Positions 18,320-28,761 of a stretch of 64,000 bases of DNA are shown here, piece by piece. The stretch comes from CAZTDD01 sp964612675 (lineage in GTDB: Bacteria; Hinthialibacterota; Hinthialibacteria; Hinthialibacterales; JAKPRU01), in assembly GCA_964612675.1 (NCBI GenBank), contig CAZTDD010000009.1:1-64000 (forward strand). The letters are read 5' to 3'. A model generated the notes under the pieces. It was not told where the DNA came from, searched no databases, and worked only from the letters and a program-made list of their open reading frames with translations. Made by a program: the position numbers and the translations under genes. Position 1 is the first letter of the stretch. Every line of letters starts with the position of its first letter.

Positions 18320-19518
18320 TTCGATTACTGGGCTTTTGGGCGACGAAACGGCCTCGTCTTGCTCTGTGCGGAGCGATTCTTTGTCTGTTCGCTGGTTTCG
18401 CGGTCACCCACGAACGTGTTCGTCCCGATACGCTTCAACTCAAAGGCGCAGGTACGCTCGAAGGGCACTTTATCTCGAGGGATGATTTGCTCACGGTCTT
18501 TGTGACGTTGGATGCAGAGCTTTCTCTGCCCAATCAACGTGTGGAGTCTGTCGAGTGTACATCGGAAGGTGAGAGCGAGCTTTTCATGGGGAAGCAGCTA
18601 TTTGAGAAAGATCGTTGGGAGGAATCGGAAGAATGGCTGCACGCAGCGGTTAAATTCGAGGGATGGAAAGACGAGGCCGACGGGGTATTCGCTCAAATTG
18701 AGGAGGCCCGGCGTAAGAAGAAACAGCACGAGTTGGAGAAGAAACAGAAACGTCTCGCCACGCTGGTTTTCGAAGGCGACTACGAGGCCGGTCTCGAGGC
18801 GATCGAAAAGTGGAGCGGGAGAACCGGAGAGGATGTTTGGGAAGGGGAACGCGGGCGGATCCATATGATTCTAGCCCGTATCGCTATCGATCACTTGGAC
18901 TTCGCCGGTGGAGATCGTCACCTCGAGATGGCCCGTCGGGCGGGTATTGCCGGGCCGGAGTGGGAGCACCTCCGCAAATTGGTCGACTCGCGACGGCGTA
19001 GCGATTACCCGGGTACCTATAGAGAGAAGAGAATAAAGAAACCGCCCGTTCAGCAAACGAAACTGGCTTTGGTTCAGAGGGCTCTCCAGGTAGTGGGAAG
19101 AAAAGTCGACGTCAAATTGATCCGTCTGGCTCACGATCATGCTTCCGCTCTCGGAATGGATCCGTTGCTCGTGTGTGCGGTCATTCAGGCTGAATCGAAC
19201 TGGAACCCAGCGGCGAAATCGCCGAAGGGCGCAATGGGGCTGATGCAACTCATGCCGATGACGGCCCGCGAACTCGGCGTGAGTAATCCAATGGACCCGG
19301 ACGATAACGTGAAAGGGGGCGTGCTTTATCTGCGTGGTCTCATGAGTCTGTACGATGAAAACCTGGAATTGGCCCTTGGAGCCTATAACGCCGGTCCTGC
19401 TCGCATTACGAAATACAATGGGTTGCCTCCATTCAAGGAGACTCAAGCGTATGTGAAGAAGGTCACGGACCTCTATCGCCGGATGCGTGCGGCCGCAGGC
19501 GAGGTTGCCACGTCGTAG
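18316..19518 (+). CDS. Membrane-anchored lytic transglycosylase (SLT family)
   Basis: 400 residues from GTG 18316, overlapping the DUF58 stop; the hydrophobic stretch about residues 14-32 is a signal anchor. The middle (about 75-240) is helical with charged repeats. The C-terminal 125 residues are the Slt/MltC lysozyme-like domain: AVIQAESNWNP with catalytic E293, then GAMGLMQLMPMTAREL, then GAYNAGPARITKYNG. Such enzymes cleave between MurNAc and GlcNAc in peptidoglycan, producing 1,6-anhydromuropeptides, often to let envelope machines through. Its place among envelope genes fits that role. Confidence 0.92.
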   Translation: MIRLLGFWATKRPRLALCGAILCLFAGFAVTHERVRPDTLQLKGAGTLEGHFISRDDLLTVFVTLDAELSLPNQRVESVECTSEGESELFMGKQLFEKDRWEESEEWLHAAVKFEGWKDEADGVFAQIEEARRKKKQHELEKKQKRLATLVFEGDYEAGLEAIEKWSGRTGEDVWEGERGRIHMILARIAIDHLDFAGGDRHLEMARRAGIAGPEWEHLRKLVDSRRRSDYPGTYREKRIKKPPVQQTKLALVQRALQVVGRKVDVKLIRLAHDHASALGMDPLLVCAVIQAESNWNPAAKSPKGAMGLMQLMPMTARELGVSNPMDPDDNVKGGVLYLRGLMSLYDENLELALGAYNAGPARITKYNGLPPFKETQAYVKKVTDLYRRMRAAAGEVATS

Positions 19519-19656
19519 GAGTTGTATAGGTCGCCCAGTCTCTTGATTTGCACAGCAAACAGATTGACAATACTCATTCTGTATGTGCCTTGTAGCGGGC
19601 AAAACGACAGAAAAACTTGACAATTCGCAAATGACTAAGTGGAGGAGAACGCTCTG

Positions 19657-21483
19657 ATGAAAAGAATCTGTATTCTGGTATTTGTTTGTACTCTGTTCAT
19701 CCCTGTTTTCGCGGCTGACGAAGCCGCCGAGCAACCGAAGGAAAGCGCTGAAACGCCAAAACCGACTCCTATACCAAGGGACACGGTAGTCGCTTCCCAA
19801 CGGGATGTGCAGATTGACGCGGGACTGTTCGCTCTATTGAACGGAGATGCTTTACGAAACCTCGGGCGAGAAACGGAAGAAAAACAGAAAGAAGCGCTTC
19901 ACTCGATGGTGGACCGGTCGATTCTCATGTTGATGCTCACAAGCGAAGCCAAAGAGCAGGGCGTTCACCAACGACCCGAGATCGCCGAAGAACTTCGGCG
20001 AAGCAAACTCGATTGGATGTTTACATACTTTCAGGCGGTTTATCTTCACAACAACTTCGATCCAACCCTGGAGGAGATACAAGAGTACTACGACGAACAC
20101 ATCGACGATTTCCGCGAAACGGAACGCTTCAAATTCCGTCATGTCTTTTTTAAAACCGTTGATGAACCGCCCGCTAAACAAGAGGAGGCTCTCGAACAGG
20201 CAAAAGAAGCCCTCGCGAAGCTCAAAGCAGGCGAGGATTTCGTGAAAGTCGCTGAAGAGTACTCCGACTCCGAAAAAAAGGGAACAATCGCAGGGCCGTT
20301 CAAGGTGGATGAACCCGACCCCCAGAAGCGCCTGAATCCCGTGATCCAGGAAGCCGTGTTGGCTCTGGAACCCGGACAATTCAGCGACATCGTCAAAACA
20401 AAATACGGGTACGAGATTCTTCGACTCGAAGAGTATATTCCGCCCGAACCAAGACCGTTGCGCCGCGTTCGAGGCCAGATCGAACGCGCTTTGCGAGATC
20501 AGTTTATCGAGAAAACAAAGAAAGAATTCACAGAGAAATACTTGGATGACGCGTTGACCGACTGGAATCCCGACATTGTCGAGGATTCTTCTGCAGAGGA
20601 TACGGCTGTTATTTGCCGCGTTTACGGTCGGCCTGTGACCGTCGGCATGTATCGAAGCATGTTTGAGGGGTATCGCGGTCAATCCCGGCGAGCGGAACTG
20701 CAGCAGATTGGCCGAGATGAATTCATCAAAGAACATCTCGCGCTGAAATTGGTCGCCGTGGAAAGAGCATACGAAATGGGTTTGGACGAGCGACGACCCT
20801 CCCTTGATCGGTTCAAGCGGATGGAGGTTCTTCGGCTGTTCAATGTGGAGATGAACGAGCGGTGGGAGAAATATCAGGAAGATCATCCGATTACGGAAGA
20901 GATGATCAAGGAAACGTACCAGGAATACAAAGACCGTCTTCTGGAACCTCAAGAGGCAAAAGCGCGCGAGATTTTTGTCGAACTACCGGAATACGACGAG
21001 ACCGTGATGTATGAAGAATACAAGGCACGGGAGGAAGCGAAAGAACCTCTTTTTGAAGCTCTCGCCCGGATCGAGGCCGGCGAAGACTTTGCGGCGGTCG
21101 CCAAAGACATATCGGACGCGACCAGTGCAAAAGACGGAGGGTATATTGGGGTTCTCGACAGCCATGATACCTGGCGAGGACGCCGCTTTGTCAGCGAGCT
21201 CTTCCGCTTGAAAGAGGGCGAGACTTCGAAGGAACCTTTCGAGGTCGATGACGGCTATGCACTCGCGCACATGATCGAACGGCTGCCTCGCGAATCCCAG
21301 CCGCTCGACGAGACGCGGACCAGGGTCGAGCGCATGATACTGACACGCCAACGAAACGAATTCTGGGAGCACCTGAATGACGAATACATCGACGCCGACA
21401 AGCTGAAAGTAAATGAGGAGGTCCTGTATCGATTGCCGACCCCTGGATCGCTTGTTGGCGAGAAATTCTACGAGGACTCGTGA
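19657..21483 (+). CDS. SurA/PrsA-like periplasmic chaperone with two parvulin domains
   Basis: 608 residues from ATG 19657 (GGAGGAG nine bases upstream; a GTG at 19639 overlaps that site). The signal peptide is about residues 1-19. An N-terminal helical chaperone region carries a membrane-protein-folding SurA_N-like pattern. PpiC domain 1 lies at about 150-265 (KFRHVFFKT, then GEDFVKVAEEYSDSEKKG, then KTKYGYEILRLEE). PpiC domain 2 lies at about 425-550 (AREIFVELPE, then GEDFAAVAKDISDA, then DDGYALAHMIER). Parvulins isomerise Xaa-Pro bonds and help fold outer-membrane or secreted proteins. Its stop overlaps the next start (GTGA). Confidence 0.9.
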   Translation: MKRICILVFVCTLFIPVFAADEAAEQPKESAETPKPTPIPRDTVVASQRDVQIDAGLFALLNGDALRNLGRETEEKQKEALHSMVDRSILMLMLTSEAKEQGVHQRPEIAEELRRSKLDWMFTYFQAVYLHNNFDPTLEEIQEYYDEHIDDFRETERFKFRHVFFKTVDEPPAKQEEALEQAKEALAKLKAGEDFVKVAEEYSDSEKKGTIAGPFKVDEPDPQKRLNPVIQEAVLALEPGQFSDIVKTKYGYEILRLEEYIPPEPRPLRRVRGQIERALRDQFIEKTKKEFTEKYLDDALTDWNPDIVEDSSAEDTAVICRVYGRPVTVGMYRSMFEGYRGQSRRAELQQIGRDEFIKEHLALKLVAVERAYEMGLDERRPSLDRFKRMEVLRLFNVEMNERWEKYQEDHPITEEMIKETYQEYKDRLLEPQEAKAREIFVELPEYDETVMYEEYKAREEAKEPLFEALARIEAGEDFAAVAKDISDATSAKDGGYIGVLDSHDTWRGRRFVSELFRLKEGETSKEPFEVDDGYALAHMIERLPRESQPLDETRTRVERMILTRQRNEFWEHLNDEYIDADKLKVNEEVLYRLPTPGSLVGEKFYEDS

Positions 21484-22469
21484 AGAACCAATTTGTTGCT
21501 GAACTTTCTATAGGGGATATAGTTGACGATGTTTTCATTGTGACTCGCATTACTCTGTCTCAGTATGACGGAGGCGAATACTTGCGTCTTCGTTTTGCTG
21601 ACAAGACAGGCAAGATCTCCGGCGTCATGTGGACTCGAGCCGAGGAGGTCTATCGACTGGTTCAAGCCGGTGACCCCGTCCAGGTGGAAGGCCGAGTGGA
21701 ACTCTACCGCGGGGCTCCCCAACTCAAGGTTGCGGCCATTGCTCCGATCGGACCGGGTGTGGAGATCGAGCCGAACGATTTCCTGCCGCGTTCACGATTT
21801 TCTCCGGAGCGGTTGCTTGAGCGACTCACCGAGAGAGTCGCCGAAGTCGAAGAACCGTATTGCCGCTGTCTTCTTGACGCTTTGCTTGCCGATGAAGAGA
21901 TGATCCGCCGATTCAGTCACGCTCCCGGCGGGAAAACATGGCACCATGCTTACATCGGTGGGCTTCTAGAGCACACACTTTCCGTGGTTGCTGTCTGCCG
22001 CGCCGTCGCCGCTTATTACCCGCAAGTTAATGTGGATCTACTTGTTACCGGAGCGATATTTCACGATCTCGGCAAGACCCGTGAACTCTCCTATGAGACG
22101 GCTTTTGATTACACGACCGAAGGACGCTTGATCGGTCATACGATGATGGGATGCGAATTCCTGCGTCATTATGCGGATCAGGTTGACGGATTTCCTCGAG
22201 ATCTCCTGATCTACTTAACGCACATGATCCTGTCCCACCACGGTGATACGGAACGTTCACCCATCCTCCCCATGATTCCCGAGGCGTTTCTTCTCCACTA
22301 TGTCGAGAACATGGACGCCCAGATGGCTGCAGTTGCGAACGAGATGGAAAAGGGACGGGAATTGGGGCGGGACTGGACGGATTATGTCGCCTTGCTCAAG
22401 CGTCCTCTTTTCATAGGAGATCTCAGCGATCAGAATCCACCCGAGGCGGAAGGCGATAACTCGGAGTGA
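21480..22469 (+). CDS. YhaM-type 3'-5' exoribonuclease (OB fold plus HD domain)
   Basis: 329 residues, as in Bacillus YhaM/CBF1. An N-terminal OB fold (about 5-95, with LRLRFADKTGKISGVMW) binds nucleic acid. The HD phosphohydrolase domain follows: KTWHHAYIGGLLEHT, the metal pair H-D at about residue 193 in GAIFHDLGKTREL, and LSHHG. YhaM degrades RNA and single-stranded DNA from the 3' end. GTG start overlaps the previous stop, so translation is coupled to the parvulin gene. A 257-base gap follows, ending this sub-operon. Confidence 0.88.
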   Translation: MKNQFVAELSIGDIVDDVFIVTRITLSQYDGGEYLRLRFADKTGKISGVMWTRAEEVYRLVQAGDPVQVEGRVELYRGAPQLKVAAIAPIGPGVEIEPNDFLPRSRFSPERLLERLTERVAEVEEPYCRCLLDALLADEEMIRRFSHAPGGKTWHHAYIGGLLEHTLSVVAVCRAVAAYYPQVNVDLLVTGAIFHDLGKTRELSYETAFDYTTEGRLIGHTMMGCEFLRHYADQVDGFPRDLLIYLTHMILSHHGDTERSPILPMIPEAFLLHYVENMDAQMAAVANEMEKGRELGRDWTDYVALLKRPLFIGDLSDQNPPEAEGDNSE

Positions 22470-22726
22470 GGGAGATAGCAATGTTGTAGACTATTTGCTG
22501 GATTGCGCATTGACTCCTGCCCTGTTCACGAGAAGGCGGTTATTCAGTTTGCCCCGATTCGTTTACTTTCCTGAGTGACGAAGACCCGAGGACAATTCGC
22601 TTAGTACGCTCATACCGGTGCCGCGGATTCAGGGGTCATTTGTATCGCAATCCCCGGGGCGGTAGCTTGTTGAGCGTATTGCAGCCGGTTTTGGCTAGTA
22701 GGCGCAAGAATCGGGAAGGTTAGACT

Positions 22727-25700
22727 ATGACAGATACAAAATCAGCCGAACGCCGGGCCTTCGAGAGTCACGTTCAGGCGTTTGGAAATGCATATCGGCG
22801 TAGATTGTTGATTCGGTGGGCACTCATGGTAGTAGTCTACGGTCTGCTATCTTTCGTGTTGCTACTCCTGGCCGGTGTGCTTTCAGGATTCTCATTCGGC
22901 GGTCTGAATACCGCGGCGTTTCTGGTTCTTGTTGGGGCTGTCTTTCTGTTCGGCATGATGCTTCAGACTGTGGTGTCGGGGCACATCAAGAATCAACGGA
23001 TCCTTCAGCGTTGGGAAGAGGAACTGCGTGACACGTTCGACCGTCTTTCGACCGCACAGGAGATGATGGACCGGCCGCAGGAGATGAAACGCCTGGGGTA
23101 CTCGCCGGAACTCGTCGCTCAGACCATTCAGTTCGCTGACGATTATGTTACACGGCTGATTGAGGAGGAGAGGAAACGTCCTCCGGTGGACGTACCGTTG
23201 GCGCTTATTACAGGATTTGTTCTGTTCGGCACCCTGGCCCTGGTCGGTCTTCCGGCGGGACGGGCATCTTTAGAGCGACTTTCCGCTTCCATAGACCGGT
23301 TGTGGCGCCAACCTTCCGATGAGATCGCAGGCCGAATGGTTCTTACGGTTCCCGAGCGAGTTGCCCGTGGCAGTTCGGTTGACCTGTCCGTGTCAGCTCC
23401 ACCCGGACCGCAAGCGGCGACACTTCATGTGGAGCGCCGCGGTACCTGGGAGCGAATCGCCCTGGATTTGGGCCGCGATGGGAAAGCGGCCTATGTTCTC
23501 GCAAACGTTCGCGACCGCGTCGTCTGTATGGCCACCGCCGGCGATTTGGCCTCCAACCGCCGTGTCATTCAACCAGTGGATCCACCCGCCTTGAGTGAAC
23601 TCAATTGGCGGGTTTCGCCGCCTACCTATACACGGCTTCCAGAACAGACTCACAAAGGCTCGTTGTCAGGCATTGATATCCCGCTCGGGAGCGAACTTCG
23701 AGCGGAGATTCGTGCGGACCAACCTCTGGCTTCCGCTTCATGGCATCTCGGGAAACAGAAGATTTCTTTGGAGATCGAAGGAGCCGTTGCCAAAGGGGCG
23801 ACCTCCGTTCTCAGTGCTTCGCCCGTCGTGTTCGAGATCGCCAACGATCTTGGGATGACCACTCGATCAGCCACCGAGACGATAACGATCATCCCGGACC
23901 AGTCGCCACGTGCCAAGATCATAACTCCCGAGCAAACAAAGGTTCTCGACTCCTCAGGTCGTCAGTTGATCAGCAGCCTCGCTCAGGACGATTATGGCGT
24001 ACAGCGAGTGGTTCTGTGTTATGAGGTCAATTATAAAGAAGCTCAACGGGCTGCTGTGGAATTGTGGGAAGCTTCAGAAGGTGTTGAGTCTGTTACACAA
24101 ACGGTTGTTGACTTTGAATGGAATCTAGCTCCTTTCAATCTCTTTCCCGGCGACGAGGTCTCCTATTACGTTGAGGTGTGGGATAACGATCCATTTGCGA
24201 ATTCCAAGTCCGGCCGGTCAAGTACACAGATTCTACGGTATCCCAGTTTGACAGATGTCTATCAGGACCTGTTTGAGGAGGAGACCGAGCAGGTTGACAC
24301 GATGGCTGCGATAACCGAGGAGCAACACTCGATCACTGAAGAAGTCCACGAAATCGCGCGGAGTATTCGCGAGAAAACCGCTCAGGAGAAGGCGGACGAG
24401 GGGGAAGAAAGTTCTCTATTTGCCGAACAGCGGCGTTTGGAGGACCTGAAAGAACGTCAAGAATCGCTTCAAGAAGAACTCTCCGCGTTGGAAGAAGAGA
24501 TTGGCAAAGTCACGGAACCCGAGAAGGCCGAGATTGAAGAGCAAGCGGGGTTTTCTCCGGAGACTTTGGCCAAGATCGAGCGGATCCGTGAATTGATGAG
24601 CGAAATGATGAGCAACGAGGGCCGGGCTCTGCTCGATCAACTCGACCAAATGGTGGAACAGATGTCGGAGCAGGTCGATCCGAGCGAGCTGGAACAGTTG
24701 GAATTCTCCTTCGAGGATTTCGAACAACAACTGGACCGCACTCTCAGTCAACTCGAATCGGCTTACGAGCTCCGTCAGCTCGAAGGTCTGTGGAATGTCG
24801 CCGAGCATCTGGCCGACCGGGAAGATCGTCTGGAGCGAGACACGCAGAAACTGGAAGAACAACTGCAGCAGGAGAACCTTGATCCTGAAACAGAACAGCA
24901 ATTGGAGCGCGAAAAAGCTGCCTTGCAGGACCGCCAGAAGGCTCTGAACCAGGATGCGGCCGCCATGATGGAAGCCATGGAACGACTTGCTGAAAAACTG
25001 ACCGGGGAGAATCCCCAGCTGGCGGATCAATTACAAAACATGGCCGAATCGGCCCGACGAGAAGCTAGTCAATCGCTTCAGCAGGCGGAACAACAGCTTT
25101 CCCAAGGCAATCTCGCCGAAGCGCAGAAGTCAATGAACAACGCGCAGAACAAACTAAGAAACCTCGCCAAAGAACTCCAGGATTCGTTTTCCGGTATGGG
25201 GGGTATCAGTCTGCAAATGGACATGCAGCGAATCATGCGGATCGTGGACCGGAGTCTGTTTCTCTCGGAGCGACAAGAACAACTCGTGGATTCACCGCTG
25301 GCGGCGAGGCAACCGAAACGATCGCTCGAGAAGGAAGTTTTCTACGCCCAGGAAGCGCGCCGCGTTGCGGAGGAATGGACTGAATTGCTCAGTACCAATC
25401 CGTTCATTGATGTTTCAGTTATCGCTTTTTTGAATGCGGCCGCAGGGGGAATGCGCAAGGCTGTTGACGCATCGGAGAGTGAGGAATGGATCGGCTACGG
25501 TCCGGCACACGCCGCCTTGCGGAATATCAACGAGGCGATATCGAGAATGCTATCCAGTATGAATTCGCTCCAACAGCAAGCTGCTCAGGGATCGGCGGAG
25601 AGCTTCATGCAGCAAATGCAGCAGTTGATCCAACAGCAGCAACGATTGAACGAGCAGACGGATCGTTTGCGCGGCGAGCAACAGCGCGGCCAGGATTTTC

Positions 25701-26134
25701 TTTCGCAACTGCAGCGAATGGCCCAGCAACAGGCAATGATTCGAAGAGAGATCCAGAAGTTGATGCAGAGATATCGCCACATGCGGAATCTTCAGAGTCG
25801 CCTGGACGAAGTGGCGAAAGAAATGGAGGAGGTCGAGAAGCAATTGAGCGACGCGCAGCTGGATCGGGAACTCGACGAGAAACAGGACCGAATCCTCACT
25901 CGAATGCTTGAAGCCCAAACCTCTCAGGAACAAGATACCTACGGAAAACGACGAAAAGCCGAGCAACCTACCGGGACCGAAGGGGCGGATACTCCTCCCG
26001 ATACCGTTGAAACGGGAACGGAAGAACAAACGCGAGACATATATGAATCCGCAGGCACCCGAGGGGTACCGACGCGTTACAGAGATTACGTAAAAAGGTA
26101 CTTCCGCAACCTGCGGGAGAGGGAGTCGTTGTGA
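22727..26134 (+). CDS. DUF4175 family membrane coiled-coil protein
   Basis: 1135 residues. Membrane segments at about 27-56 and 63-86 form a hairpin, and a third lies at about 158-183. A large extracytoplasmic beta region follows (to about 510), ending in SYYVEVWDNDPFAN, typical of DUF4175. From about 520 to 1090 it is almost entirely Glu/Gln-rich coiled coil. Start ATG 22727 has GGAAGG upstream. DUF4175 proteins usually sit beside DUF58, vWA and MoxR genes; here only the DUF58 is near. It probably forms a long periplasmic rod or ring. It overlaps the next gene (TGATG). Confidence 0.82.
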   Translation: MTDTKSAERRAFESHVQAFGNAYRRRLLIRWALMVVVYGLLSFVLLLLAGVLSGFSFGGLNTAAFLVLVGAVFLFGMMLQTVVSGHIKNQRILQRWEEELRDTFDRLSTAQEMMDRPQEMKRLGYSPELVAQTIQFADDYVTRLIEEERKRPPVDVPLALITGFVLFGTLALVGLPAGRASLERLSASIDRLWRQPSDEIAGRMVLTVPERVARGSSVDLSVSAPPGPQAATLHVERRGTWERIALDLGRDGKAAYVLANVRDRVVCMATAGDLASNRRVIQPVDPPALSELNWRVSPPTYTRLPEQTHKGSLSGIDIPLGSELRAEIRADQPLASASWHLGKQKISLEIEGAVAKGATSVLSASPVVFEIANDLGMTTRSATETITIIPDQSPRAKIITPEQTKVLDSSGRQLISSLAQDDYGVQRVVLCYEVNYKEAQRAAVELWEASEGVESVTQTVVDFEWNLAPFNLFPGDEVSYYVEVWDNDPFANSKSGRSSTQILRYPSLTDVYQDLFEEETEQVDTMAAITEEQHSITEEVHEIARSIREKTAQEKADEGEESSLFAEQRRLEDLKERQESLQEELSALEEEIGKVTEPEKAEIEEQAGFSPETLAKIERIRELMSEMMSNEGRALLDQLDQMVEQMSEQVDPSELEQLEFSFEDFEQQLDRTLSQLESAYELRQLEGLWNVAEHLADREDRLERDTQKLEEQLQQENLDPETEQQLEREKAALQDRQKALNQDAAAMMEAMERLAEKLTGENPQLADQLQNMAESARREASQSLQQAEQQLSQGNLAEAQKSMNNAQNKLRNLAKELQDSFSGMGGISLQMDMQRIMRIVDRSLFLSERQEQLVDSPLAARQPKRSLEKEVFYAQEARRVAEEWTELLSTNPFIDVSVIAFLNAAAGGMRKAVDASESEEWIGYGPAHAALRNINEAISRMLSSMNSLQQQAAQGSAESFMQQMQQLIQQQQRLNEQTDRLRGEQQRGQDFLSQLQRMAQQQAMIRREIQKLMQRYRHMRNLQSRLDEVAKEMEEVEKQLSDAQLDRELDEKQDRILTRMLEAQTSQEQDTYGKRRKAEQPTGTEGADTPPDTVETGTEEQTRDIYESAGTRGVPTRYRDYVKRYFRNLRERESL

Positions 26135-28761
26135 TGAAATTGTGTTGCAGGATACCGGCAGCGTTAATGCTGACTGCCGTTTTTTCTCTTTGCGTGCCGC
26201 AGCCAGGGTGGTCGCTTAATGAAGACTACACGCGCGGTGTCCGTCTGGAAATCGAGAAAATCGAAGATCGCTTGATGGAAGATATTGCGCCGGAGGAAGA
26301 AGCGAAATTGCTTTGGGATTTGGCAACTCGCTCGCGTTTGATCGGCGACACGATTCGCGCACGGTTTGCTCTGGAACAGCTGCGCGAAAGCCCGGCGTGG
26401 TCGACATTCCCTTCCCGATTGGACGCGCTGCTTCAAGCGGCCCTTATCGAAGAGAGCCAAAGCCGTTTCGGTCCGGCTGCCGAGATCTACGCTCAAATTC
26501 TGGAGGACGAACTACCTCGGCCGAAAGAACTGACGCTCGATTCTACATACGTCGGCTATGCGCTGCGATGGGCGGAATGCCTTGAAAGGGCCGGCGATAG
26601 CGGCCGGGCGGCGGCCGTGTACTGGAGCCTGCTGGATGGCCTCCCCGAGAATCATCAAATGACCGTCCTTTTCCGGCTGATGCGCAATTACCGGTACGGT
26701 CAACCGTCCAAAGAGGATATGGAACGGCTGGCCGAGCGGGTAAATGCCCTGAGTACCGGCACGTTGCGATGGCAGTTGGCCCAAATGTACGAAGGGAAGG
26801 GGATGCACGAGAAGGCGGCCGATTTGTTTGAAGAACTTTGGACGGAATTGCCTGCCGCGGCCGCTTCCTACATGGAAGAAATGTTGTCCGCCTTTCACCA
26901 GACCGGTCGTCTCAAAGCTTTTCTGGAGCAGGCTGAAGCTCGTGTGACCGAAAAAAACGACCGTTCTGCCGCTCGCTTCCTGGCGGCGGCCTACCAGCGG
27001 CTTGGCGATCCGAAGAAAACAATAGAGATCATTACAAAATGCCAGGCCGCCATGGCGAACCAGCTGATGGCTCAAGCAGAGAATCTGGCTCCGACTGCGA
27101 GTGTCCCCATGCCCTCGGAAGTTCACATGCTCACACCGGGGCTGGTCGAACTGCAATACGAGGCGCTTGAGAGTATTGGGAACACGACCGCCGCGGTACA
27201 AATTGCTGTCGACATGATCAAACGACGTCCGACCGACATCCGTTGGTATGAAGCGGTCAGCCGGTTGCCGGGCGCCGACCCCGTTCCTCTGTGGAACGAC
27301 TATATTGCCTCGCACGAAAATCGTCCTACGGCGTTTCGACAGGCGGCCCGTGCCCTTCAGGAGACCGGTTTTCAGGAAGAGGCCATGGAGGTTCTGCGCG
27401 CGGGTGCTGAAAAAGCTCCGGCCCATTCGACCGTATTGGCGTACGCCGATGCTTTGATTGCCGACGGTTCGGTGGAAGCAGCATGGGAACAATACGAGAA
27501 AGCTCGTGCACAAAACTGGGCAAATGACGATTTCCTGGCCGATCACGTCTTGAAACTTACCGAGCAGCCGTCGGTGCGCGCTGATGTGCGGTCTCTGTTG
27601 GAGGAACGGCTCAATCAACCTCCGTCAGGGGGTTGGCAGGATCGGATTCTCCGCACGCTATTGGTCGAAGACGGAGAGATTCCACGTTTATTGGATTGGA
27701 TCGCCACGGATCCGACCGGTCTTGCTGCGACCCGTGTCGCTCAATGGGCTTTGTTCGAAGGCCGGACAGAACTTGCTCTCCGGGCCTACGATCGCGTTCC
27801 CGAGGAATCCCTTTACCGGGACTCGGCGCGAATCGAAATGGCCCGTATTCTGAGAGATTCGGAGGCCGAGGACGTTCAGACCTACAAACGGATCGGTGAG
27901 CTTCTGGATCCGGTAATTGAGAGAATCTCATTTCGTGCGGAGGATCCTGCCGCTGCGGTCCGGATGAAACTGGAAATCATCGATCTTTGGGCGCGAGTAA
28001 AACTGTCCGCCGGGGGGGAGGCCATCTCGGTTCTGGATCGTCTATACGGCCTCTTTGGCCGGGAAAGACAAGCGATTCTGGATCGGTTTCAGCCCACTGA
28101 AGCGGACCGAATTCTCCTACTCCGCGGACTTGCACTTTCGCGGATCGGATCGCTTGAGGATTCCCTTGCGGAGTTTTCCGCGATTAGCTCGCAAAGGGAA
28201 GCCGATGCGATATTTCACCGGGCAAGGGTTCGTTTTTGGCAGGAAGACTACGAGAAGGCGCAGCCCTTGTTTGAAGATATCGTTACCAACCCCGCCGCAT
28301 GGCGTTTTGCCAATGACGGGTTACGATACCTGTCCTTTTTGAATCGGCTCGATTTACCCTCGCTGCGCCTGCTTTCCAGGGCGACCTTTTTGGTGTGGCA
28401 AGGGCGCTCGGACGATGCTGTTCCGGTTTTTCGAGATCTCACAGTTCGAGAGTACGGAGGCGATCTGGCTGAATGGGCTCGATACATGATTGGAAAGACG
28501 CTCTGGGACGCCGGGGACAAAGAACGAGCGATAGCCGAGTGGCAACGGTTGTCCCAGGAAGGAGACTATGGATGGCTCCGCACCCGGTTAAGATGGGAGA
28601 TGGTTGCGGGGCGTCCTCTGTCCGCAACAGAAGAAACGGAGCGGGATGCTGTATTGAGAGAGATTATCTCGGAGGCAAATGACACATTGTTCGGCGATCT
28701 TGCCCGCCTCGAGATAAAATACAACAATGTTCCGCTACAATCCGCACCAGGAGACGTCTGA
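26134..28761 (+). CDS. Large exported TPR-repeat protein
   Basis: 875 residues from ATG 26134, overlapping the previous stop; a GTG one codon earlier is also possible. Signal peptide about residues 1-26, with Cys residues at 4-5 but no proper lipobox. The rest is a chain of TPR-like helix pairs, best seen at about 115-180, 205-270 and 700-860, with tryptophan-rich ends (LAEWARYMIGKTLWDAGDK). Such solenoids are protein-binding scaffolds. Coupled overlaps on both sides suggest it forms a complex with the DUF4175 protein upstream and the pilin-like protein downstream. Not recognised beyond TPR. Confidence 0.75.
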   Translation: MKLCCRIPAALMLTAVFSLCVPQPGWSLNEDYTRGVRLEIEKIEDRLMEDIAPEEEAKLLWDLATRSRLIGDTIRARFALEQLRESPAWSTFPSRLDALLQAALIEESQSRFGPAAEIYAQILEDELPRPKELTLDSTYVGYALRWAECLERAGDSGRAAAVYWSLLDGLPENHQMTVLFRLMRNYRYGQPSKEDMERLAERVNALSTGTLRWQLAQMYEGKGMHEKAADLFEELWTELPAAAASYMEEMLSAFHQTGRLKAFLEQAEARVTEKNDRSAARFLAAAYQRLGDPKKTIEIITKCQAAMANQLMAQAENLAPTASVPMPSEVHMLTPGLVELQYEALESIGNTTAAVQIAVDMIKRRPTDIRWYEAVSRLPGADPVPLWNDYIASHENRPTAFRQAARALQETGFQEEAMEVLRAGAEKAPAHSTVLAYADALIADGSVEAAWEQYEKARAQNWANDDFLADHVLKLTEQPSVRADVRSLLEERLNQPPSGGWQDRILRTLLVEDGEIPRLLDWIATDPTGLAATRVAQWALFEGRTELALRAYDRVPEESLYRDSARIEMARILRDSEAEDVQTYKRIGELLDPVIERISFRAEDPAAAVRMKLEIIDLWARVKLSAGGEAISVLDRLYGLFGRERQAILDRFQPTEADRILLLRGLALSRIGSLEDSLAEFSAISSQREADAIFHRARVRFWQEDYEKAQPLFEDIVTNPAAWRFANDGLRYLSFLNRLDLPSLRLLSRATFLVWQGRSDDAVPVFRDLTVREYGGDLAEWARYMIGKTLWDAGDKERAIAEWQRLSQEGDYGWLRTRLRWEMVAGRPLSATEETERDAVLREIISEANDTLFGDLARLEIKYNNVPLQSAPGDV

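Noticed and set aside
22470..22726. Riboswitch or small RNA before the DUF4175 gene
   Set aside because: Some paired G/C words but no known riboswitch core or terminator could be recognised.
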